Source: Arachnopeziza araneosa
Lineage: Eukaryota > Ascomycota > Leotiomycetes > Helotiales > Arachnopezizaceae
Direction: 5' to 3'
DNA: 64,000 bases
NCBI GenBank assembly: GCA_003988855.1
Contig: QYAI01000111.1
Span: 96,383 to 160,382 of the forward strand
The position numbers and the translations under genes are program-made. A model generated the notes under the pieces. That model ran no database searches. It was not told the origin of the DNA and saw only the letters and a program-made list of their open reading frames with translations. Positions 56,568 through 64,000 of this stretch are shown piece by piece. Every line of letters begins with the position of its first letter. The first letter of the stretch is position 1.

Positions 56568-57977
56568 AGTTCAAGTTACATTGTAATCAGTATATACTAT
56601 CGCATGGTTGAACAGACATAATGGGAATGCTGAAGAAGAGATGTGGAAGAGGCAATTGAGCATGAGCTCATGGTGCTTCCATGTCATAGCAGACACGCCC
56701 TACCTACATTCTAGTCAATATTATAGCGAATTAGAATCGCGATCAGACCTAGGCTGCAGAATATTGATTCTGAGGGAGGAAAGAAAGGCCAGACTCGGAC
56801 AAGCACTGCTTGATTGGGCGACAATTGACGGGTATACTACCCCAGATATTACCATGACGTCTCCGAGCGCTCCCCAATGGATTTCTCGTGGCTGTGACGA
56901 GGTGGTATCGGGACTTGGAGAGGTACGAAAGTTGGCACCCAGTGATGTGGCGGGCTGGTGGAAAGGTTATGCAGGTGGTTGGCCACCCTAAGACGTAGCT
57001 GCAGATATCCGGAAGAGACTTCCTGAGTGTGCAACACCATCTTTTGGAGCCAGCAGCAGTCGAGAGCGCTTCGGTTGAACGTGGTTGAGATGTGGTTGAC
57101 ACAGAGATGAAGAGTGACGGCGGAGAGTAGAAGTCAGCCCTCGCGCTAAAACCCGCCACGATTTCCCCTTCTGGGCATCAGTCCAGTGGCGGCAGCTTTG
57201 TGTATCGCTGCAGCAGTCAATTGCTTGCTCAACGTTATTTCTAAATTTAGCAGAGCTGAGCTGGAAATGCATATGGGGATATAAATCTCCGGCAGATTCA
57301 GCTCGGATAACCCTTTCTGCTACCGAACACGAACTCTCGATATGGGCATTGGCTTGAACGTTACCAGGCGGGTGCTAGCTCAAATGAGCTCACTGAGATG
57401 GTAAAGGTAGGATCCATCACGGCATGAGGATGATAGAAAGATATCAATTGGTTGAAGCGTGACATGATTTTGATCATTATCTCTTGTCTTGCAGTGTGGG
57501 TCAAGTTGAAGTCTGAAAGAAAATGATTATCTGACTCTCCTCAACCTGAGACGCTCGCTCACTCACATACCACTTCCTAGCACTCAGATATAGTCAGATC
57601 GATAGTTCAAGAATCTTTAGAATTACACTGAGCCTTGATCCTGTTCTAGGCGACTGATATCGGACGAAGATGTTTCTTTTCTTCAAACACAGTTGCTCCT
57701 CACGTGATATGGGCTTTTTTGACAAGTAGTACATTTCTTCATCAAACGTATCTTATGATCCATGAGACAATAAGCTTCTCTAGAACTTACTGACTGATAC
57801 TCACGCTCATCAAGTGATGTAGTACCGTGGGCAGTGATACACTTGCGTGATACAGTACCATGTGACCTGCAATGGGCTTACATCAGATGACTTGCAACCT
57901 CAGTTTACCCTTCCAAGTCTCTTTTAAAAGCAAAACTAAAGCCATAGCTCAATCTTGACCAAACCACCTCTCCCAAA
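56568..57977. other. Intergenic, divergent spacer
   Basis: 1.4 kb between two outward-facing genes. Short ORFs (56,608-56,991 plus, 57,159-56,749 minus) overlap each other and have no family features. Confidence 0.45.
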
Positions 57978-58415
57978 ATGGCCCAACCCATCCCCCTCTT
58001 CTACCGCCTCTTCTTTCTCTACCTCGACCCCCTCCTCTGCTTCTCAGGCGTCTACCTATCCTTTTTCGACCCAGCAACGTATCTCCAAAACGGGGTCCCC
58101 TCGGACATAACCCCCAGCACGCTCACCAACCTCCCACCCCTGACCACCTACCTGATCCACGCCCTGGGCGCATGGTCGCTCTCCATCTTCGCCCTTCAAA
58201 TCCTGGTCCTACATCAATACAAGACAGACGTCAAGCTGTGGAAGATCTTCCAGTTCTCGGTACTGTTGATCGACTTGGCTCTCGTCTATTCCATCTATGC
58301 CGTGAGTCCGACCAGGGCACTGGATGTCAGGGCGTGGAATCAGGGCGATTGGACGAATAATGGGATTTTGGCGACGGTTATCACGGTGAGGACGTCGTTT
58401 TTAATGGGTGTTTAA
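57978..58415 (+). CDS. Small multi-TM membrane protein (DUF7704-like)
   Basis: Single exon, 145 aa. It starts MAQPIPLFYRLFFLYLDPLL and has about four hydrophobic segments: LFFLYLDPLLCFSGVYLSFF, YLIHALGAWSLSIFALQILV, IFQFSVLLIDLALVYSIYAV and the C-terminal GILATVITVRTSFLMGV. Length, the early Leu/Pro-Asp motif and the W-N-x-G-D-W element before the last helix resemble a widespread fungal small-membrane-protein family that I recall as DUF7704. That name is from memory. The location and role are unknown. A C/T-rich leader precedes the ATG, and the first codons are strongly C-ending, suggesting good expression. Confidence 0.78.
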   Translation: MAQPIPLFYRLFFLYLDPLLCFSGVYLSFFDPATYLQNGVPSDITPSTLTNLPPLTTYLIHALGAWSLSIFALQILVLHQYKTDVKLWKIFQFSVLLIDLALVYSIYAVSPTRALDVRAWNQGDWTNNGILATVITVRTSFLMGV

Positions 58416-58856
58416 TGTAATGCGGGATAAGAAGACTGAGAAGGAGAGGAAGAGTAGGAGTGGCCTGTAAGTGAAACATATGCGGATGCTTGAGAGGGAA
58501 TGAGGGTGCAGAGGCGCTAGCATTTTCGTGGAATCGTGATCTGAATCTTCAATCTGATTTGAGGCTGGCGAGCAAATTGATAACTCAGCTTGATGACCTG
58601 CTAGAAACTGTTTTCGAGACTTGATGGGCTACTTTCTACTTCTCATCCACGAATTCCTTTACGCTGTCATATCACGAGAGTTTGTAGGTTCGAATTTCCT
58701 CAAACTTTTGTTTTCATGTCATTTAAATGCTGTTTACGGACTGCAGATATCGGACAATATCATGAAATTGAGGCATAAATGAAGAATACAATTACAAACA
58801 CAAATTCCAAAGAGAAGTCCATCTTCAACAAATATATTCCACAGAACTCCAAGCTC
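58416..58856. other. Intergenic between convergent genes
   Basis: Shared 3' region. A T-arm-like ggttcgaat at 58,688 is not part of a cloverleaf. Confidence 0.5.
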
Positions 58857-61245
58857 TCAGCCCTGCATGCATTGCTGCGCAAACTTGTATTGACCCTCGT
58901 CCTTCAGATCTTCAACCCTTGCTCCCACACTAATCAGATACTTGACTGTTTTCGTATGAAGATAATCACATGCCATAGCCAGGATCGTATCCTGTGATAT
59001 ATTCCACATTCTGTTCCGTTTTGCATTGACATCGGCCCCGGCCATAACCAACAACTGTGCAAAGTCGGTGTTGTCTCTATTCATCGTACGTATCAACGGA
59101 TTGCCCCCAACACACTCCAGATTCGGGTTCGCTCCTGCACTCAATAGCTCCTCACACGCTTCCAGGTTGCTGGAGTCGATCGAGGCACTTAATGGAGTTC
59201 CCTGATAGCCGGAATAAGAGTCCACGTTGGCGTTGTAACGAAGTAGGACGCGAACAACGTCGTTGTGCTTTTTATATACAGCTACATAGAGCGGAGTTAC
59301 TCCTTGCCCGTTGCCAACTCCATCGGCTGGGAGAAGGACGTTGGCATTAGCATGCTGTTTCAGTAGAGATTCCACTTGCTCAGGGCTGTTACGGACAACA
59401 GCTTGCATAAGTTGCTTGTCAAGGTTGCCTTGATTCTTTTGTAGTTCGAGCTTTTCTTTGAATGAGAGGCCGCTTTGAGCATGGGGATTAGAACTATTAT
59501 TGCCAGCCGAGTTTGCGTTGGGAGTGGGAGTGGGATTGGTGTTGTAAGTTGAAGTCGGGTTGGCTTGATTGTAAGCTGAGGGTTGAGGGGGAGGGTTTGT
59601 GGCCGAGGTATATGGATTTGGCGCGGGTGAGGAGTTTGTGGAATTGGGATACATGTTAGAGCCATAAGTTGTTGAAGTCGGTGCTGCTGGGTGGCTCGGA
59701 GGCTCTATAGCTGAGCCATAAGGTGTTGTGGCTAGCTGTGGTGGATAAACTGGAGGATTTATTGAGCCGTATGGTGTTTGTGGTGGTGGAGAATGAGTCG
59801 GCGGGGGTACGGTGGAACCATAGGGATTTTGCCCTGTTGAGGTTTGGGGAGGAGGGGAGTATGTGTTAGAACCGTAAGGTGCCGTGGGCGGGGGTGCTGG
59901 GTAACCTTGAGGATTTGTTGAACCATATGGTGTTTGTGCTGGCGAAGGATGAGTAGTGGGAGGAGGGTATTCGGTAGAGCCATAAGGTGCCGTGGTTTGG
60001 GGTGCTGGATGACTGGGAGGGGGGTATTCGGTAGAACCGTAAGGTGTGGTATTTGGCTGTTCTGGATGGCTGGGAGGATGGTATTCAGCAGAGCCGTAGG
60101 GTGTGGCATTTGGTTGCTCTGGATGGTTTGAAGGGTGGTTTTCAGCAGAGCCGTAGGGCGCGGCGTTTGGCTGTTCTGAGTGACTGGAAGGATGGTATTC
60201 TGTAGACCCATATGGTGTGGTGGTTTGCTGTTCTGAATGACTGGGAGCATTCACCGCTGAGGAATAAGGTGTTGGCGCTGCAGAGGATTGAGGAGGAGGA
60301 GAGGAGTATGTGTTGGAACCATAAGCTGTTGGGGTTGGCTGGACTGAGTGAGCAGTAGGCTCCATAGCTGAGCCGTAAGGATTTTGCCCTGTTGAGGTTT
60401 GGGGAGGAGGCGAGTACGTGTTAGAACCGTAAGGTGCTGTGGGCGGGGGTGCTGGGTAACCCTGAGGATTTGTTGAACCATATGGTGTTGGCGCTGGTGG
60501 ATGAGTTTGAGGGGCATAGCCGTAAGGTGTTGTGGCTGGGGGTGGTGAGGACTGAGGATGACCCATAGTTGAACCATAGTTTGACGCCGGTGGAGGCTGA
60601 TGGGGATTGGGATACGTAGGAGCGCCATAGGGTGTTGTTGTTGGTGGCAACGATTGGCTAGGGTAATTCATATTTTGGCCATACGGAGCTGGGGTTGGTG
60701 GCGATGAAGTGTAAGCAGGAGGACTCGTGGTTGAGTAGGCTATTGGTGCTAGTCAGTTATGAGTATGAGGAGATGGGAAAACCGTATGAATTTCCATTAT
60801 CAACAATCAAAATAGCGACACTCATGAAACCGCCCACTTTACGTTATTGACCATCAAGGACGCAATATTCAAGAGCATTCTCTTTTTGCGTTATTGACAA
60901 TCAAGACAGCAATATTTAAGATATGTCCACTTGGCAGCATTGACAATCGAAGGGGCGCTCGTGAAAATCCTTTAAGAGACATAATATTCAAACAAGCGAA
61001 AAGAAAGAAAAGAAGTTCATACCGGATTCATGAGGCGTTGTGGCTGGTGCTGGCGAGTTATGAGCATGAAAAGGATTTGTGAAAGATGAATGGTGTGCTG
61101 CAGCTGGTGGTGACGAGGCATGAGAGGAAGGATGCCCTAAACCACGAAAGCCGGGCAGATCCATCCCGCGAATAGTTTCATTCTCAGCGATGAGTTGAGT
61201 CGTTGAGTTGAGAGCCTTCTTGGCTCGATTCATGAAGCCGTCCAT
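58857..61245 (-). CDS. Tandem-repeat (Pro/Tyr/Gly/Ser) protein with C-terminal ankyrin repeats
   Basis: Predicted 704 aa. Exons 61245-61023 and 60748-58857, with an unusually long 274-nt intron. The first exon encodes MDGFMNRAKKALNSTTQLI and a His/Ser/Pro-rich stretch. Residues about 75-450 form a low-complexity array of some twenty units built around T/A-PYGS, for example TPYGSTEYPPPSHPAPQT. The C-terminal ~220 residues contain ankyrin-type repeats: GVTPLYVAVYKKHNDVVRVL, LLRYNANVDS, GTPLSASIDSSNLEACEELL and LLSAGANPNLE, then AQLLVMAGADVNAK. A charged helix (LSFKEKLELQKNQGNLDKQ) separates the two halves. It is likely cytosolic or nuclear. The array has a composition often seen in phase-separating or adhesive low-complexity domains. 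Function is unknown. Confidence 0.85.
58990..59440 (-). other. Ankyrin-repeat domain of the repeat protein
   Basis: DNA span encoding the ankyrin helices in the 3' exon. Consensus pieces are TPLYVAV-x5-DVVRVLL, TPLSASI-x5-EACEELLSAGANPN, PLIRTMN-x7-LLVMAGADVN and DTILAMACDYLHTKTVKYLI. About four to five repeats are present. Confidence 0.8.
59560..60670 (-). repeat. Coding minisatellite for PYGS units
   Basis: In-frame DNA repeats of roughly 45-75 nt, each with a (t)ccatatggt/ccgtaaggt-type PYG core on the + strand. Blocks near 59,780-59,920 and 60,370-60,490 are almost identical (attttgccctgttgaggttt onward), showing internal duplication of a larger multi-unit segment. Confidence 0.85.
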
Positions 61246-62108
61246 AATGAATCCTGATTGCTGTTTCAAGAGGTGATATAGTACGACTTTACAAAATGAT
61301 AATTTAGAGAAAGTAATTAGATTCAAAATAACTTTCGATGGTGTTTTCGTTAAGATGGATAGAACTGCGTTTCAACTCTCTACTTATGTGAGAAGAGCCG
61401 CCAGATAAGCTTTCAAGTCCCTCCCTAATCCCGCTTTGGACGGGAAAGCCCGCAGCACGGGATGCATTCAATAGTACGAAATCGCAGTCCAAAACGTCGC
61501 ATGAATCCCCGTAATCTCTCATGCTCCCTATCAATTGGGAGAATTATCGCCCTTTTGGCGCCAAGGGCTGAGCAGCTGAATGTTGATGTCTGGATGGGGA
61601 AGAAGCCAAACACAGGGGCGCAAAGGGCGTCAGCCACCTCCCACACCTTTAGCGGTAAATGTATTGAAACCTGATGCACTGCCCGCTTTCTGCATCCGGC
61701 AGGGGGAGCGCATAAGCCGAGTAACTGGAAACTCGAGGCAATCCGAATCGAACAATCTCAACAAGGTCTTCTTCAAAAACTTTATAAATGAAAGAAGAGG
61801 AAATTGGGCGACTAAAGAATAAGTTCTCGAGCACTCATGTAAAGGTGACAGGAGAATAGCCAGGAAAGTATCACGTGATCCAGTATGGTCACACAGCCTT
61901 CAATGGATATGAGTATATAAACGACTTAAGGTGGGTAAAAGGGTTGTGGCTGTGCACCTAGCTACAAGCATATTCTGCTTTTCACAAGAACATTGGATCA
62001 CCTTCCAAAGTTAGACCGAGAAAAAATTCAGCCGTAGAAATAACTGGAACTCTCAATTTTCCGGAGACTCTAGCTTTCTTCAACGCATTATGGAAAAACT
62101 TGGGTTTT
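61246..62108. other. Intergenic, no gene recognised
   Basis: Contains only short, overlapping open frames on both strands (61,425-61,834) without motifs. Confidence 0.45.
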
Positions 62109-62947
62109 TCAATTGTGAAGGAGCTCTGCCTGACTCGTAGCTAGATCGAACTCCACATAACCTTTGTCTTTCACGAAGGTGTAGTTCCATGGTCCCTGCT
62201 TTTTCTCCTCAGCAAGCTTCACATACATATCTCCAGCAGCTGGTCCGTTGACCGGGATGACGGCATTTCCATTGGCAAGGCGCTCATCAGCATAGTAGAA
62301 TCTGCAAGGAGACGTCAGCTCCATACTCTGCAGCATCTGTGTGTGAGGTCAAGGATATAGAAAACTTACTTGAAACCCTGTGGCGCATATGCAATACTCG
62401 CACACTCAATCATGTATGCTGTAGCACTCTTCGCCATACCAAACGCAAGAACATCTGGCTTTGCAACAACATTCAACTTATTTCCAGTCACGATGAATGT
62501 TTTTGAGGCCGAGCCGGGGAGTTCTTTGAAACCTTTCAATGCTTCTTGAGCAGCAAAAAGGGGTGCAGCTCCCGAAACGGCAAATTCTTGATTGAATTCT
62601 TCAATGGTGATGGAAGCAAGTGGGTCTTTAGGGTCTCGAAGAGTTCGTGCAGCAGCTTGAGGATTATCAGTACCATGTTCAATGAGGCACCGGGTCAAGC
62701 TGTACACACCATTGAAAACGACCACGGAGGGAATACCAAACGTCTCTTTCACATGGGCGAAGGCCTTTGGAATTTCTTCAATCTTTCGTAAATCAAGTTG
62801 TATATTCAGATATCCATCCTCACTTATACCACTTGGTAGACTTCTCGCCGCAAGTGCAATCTTGTATCCTTTCGCAGCAAACGCTTTTGCAACGGAAAGT
62901 CCAATTTTCGGCCCAGCACCAAGAATGAATATGACAGGCGCAGCCAT
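62109..62947 (-). CDS. SDR-fold (short-chain dehydrogenase-like) protein lacking catalytic Tyr
   Basis: Predicted 256 aa. Exons 62947-62370 and 62301-62109, with a 68-nt intron. The N-terminal nucleotide-binding turn is ILGAGPKIGLSVAKAFAAKG (G-x3-G-x-G variant), followed by YKIALAARS, LDLRK and VVVFNGVYS (NNAG-equivalent strand). The usual Y-x3-K is replaced by F169-G-M-A-K173 (LAFGMAKSATAYMIECA). The preceding Ser strand reads FIVTGNKLN with no obvious catalytic Ser. It may bind NAD(P) but not catalyse classical SDR chemistry, or use another residue. Length fits classical SDRs. It is probably cytosolic. No clustered partner gene suggests a pathway. Confidence 0.82.
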
Positions 62948-64000
62948 GATTGAAAGGAGAATTAGAATAAATAAATCAAGAGAGTATGTGCTTAACTTTA
63001 AGCTTCATCTTATCCTTATATAATGGCGCTAGGAATGAATCCACCATGTTGAGGCTCGGCAGAAGTGATGACAGAGGGCTTAAATCCGCTCATCTTCAGA
63101 TTTCGGCCTAAGGCGGAGACCGAAAGGCGCGACGACTTAACTTCGAAATGGTGTATGAATAAGCAAGGTTATCGCAATTTCCAATATCAAATCGGAGGTG
63201 GGCAAGGCTAGCTCCGAGCTTGGAGAATGAGTAGATAATGAGTAAGCGAGCCATTGGTGCTTTCTACTTTCGAATCAGATTAGAGGAAGCTGCTTCTTTG
63301 TTACGACTACGTCCAGTAGGTGCTGTCTTGGGTTGAATCAAGTATCAAGGTAAGGGATCACGAGAGCTGGTTCCGAACAGTTGATTTTTAGAGTAGTATC
63401 AATCGAGTAAAATTGATCAGTTAAGTTGAACACGAAGCTCCTATCTAGGATGGAGGAAGCCATCTCTTTTATACAGAGCTTCCTGAGGACCCGGTGGACC
63501 CCTTGGCTCCCTTGGACCCTTCGGCCCAGGTCCAGGAATCCATCACGTGACCCCAAGTCAGGTGTGTTCGTAACATTCTTGTTACATCAGATGACGTCCA
63601 AGAACTAAGCCTAGTTCATTCCAGACATTTTGAATGAAGCATCGCCTGAGAACCTACTTGGAAACATAGAATTTTATAGAAAATAGGGTGTTCTGTGCTA
63701 GATAGAGCTCAACCAAGAGCCACGTTCTAACAGAGAATAATGAGAGAAAAATGTTTCACTGTATTGAAGTTCTACAACCTTCTTCTTTGGTGGCTAGGTT
63801 GTTGATGACTGGAAGAAGTGCTTGCGGCAAGCGGAAATTTCATGCTGCATTTTCCAGACCATTCAAAAGCTATTGTCATCACCAGACTCAACTTCTCTCG
63901 GTGTGATGAGCAGGATATCACGTGAACCGATTGTCATGTGTAGACGGCACGGGCGACAGGATCTCATTTCCGAAGTGTGGAGAATAAGGGGTACATTCAG
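62948..64000. other. Intergenic, right edge
   Basis: A CAAG/GGTCC-rich segment near 63,480-63,530 gives a few collagen-like Gly-Pro triplets on the minus strand, but no gene structure. No feature reaches the window edge. Confidence 0.45.

Noticed and set aside
58675..58720. Possible tRNA T-arm (ggttcgaat)
   Set aside because: The flanking bases do not form a T stem, and no anticodon or acceptor stem can be folded around it.
63470..63560. Collagen-like Gly-Pro triplets on the minus strand
   Set aside because: Only a handful of imperfect triplets, in a short frame without start, signal peptide or continuation.

Overview
The window looks like nuclear DNA of a filamentous ascomycete. Nearly every gene has short spliceosomal introns, mostly 38-85 nt, with GT..AG ends and CTAAC/CTGAC-like branch sites. 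Typical fungal families are present: a Zn2Cys6 regulator, a hybrid histidine kinase, GPI-anchored secreted proteins and a CE1 esterase. The style of the hypothetical proteins suggests Leotiomycetes, but that is an inference from memory. I built the exon models by hand. Every model called intact sums to a multiple of three.

Left part (0.7-12.1 kb): a Zn2Cys6 transcription factor lies head-to-head with a GAF-type hybrid histidine kinase across a 1.3 kb spacer. Next come a membrane-protein ORF broken by an in-frame TGA and an orphan protein with an F-box-like helix. A gene-poor AT-rich stretch (12.1-15.4 kb) holds only a tRNA-Arg(ACG).

Housekeeping core (15.4-28.7 kb): ribosomal protein genes uS7/RPS5 and eS25/RPS25 share a 242 bp bidirectional promoter. 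They are followed by a MAPR-type cytochrome b5-like protein, a GPI-anchored cupredoxin, a small six-cysteine secreted protein, a CENP-X/MHF2-like protein with a basic AT-hook N-terminus, a coiled-coil protein and the mitochondrial ADP/ATP carrier.

Accessory part (30-50.8 kb): a GFA-fold protein with unresolved 5' end, a stand-alone O-methyltransferase containing a 16-nt exon, an F-box/LRR-like protein, a lectin-like single-pass membrane protein, a GNAT acetyltransferase, a two-TM surface protein, a CE1-type secreted esterase, an orphan, a four-finger C2H2 protein and a decayed class-3 lipase. The lipase remnant sits beside AT-rich, LTR-like DNA.

Right part (51.5-63 kb): a GPI-type carboxylesterase, an A1-protease-like membrane protein without its first catalytic Asp, a small multi-TM protein, a protein with a long Pro/Tyr/Gly/Ser tandem-repeat region plus ankyrin repeats, and an SDR-fold protein lacking the catalytic Tyr.

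I see no clear biosynthetic cluster. The most distinctive items are the pseudoenzymes (A1-like, SDR-like, pseudo-receiver in the kinase), the repeat-ankyrin protein and the micro-exons.
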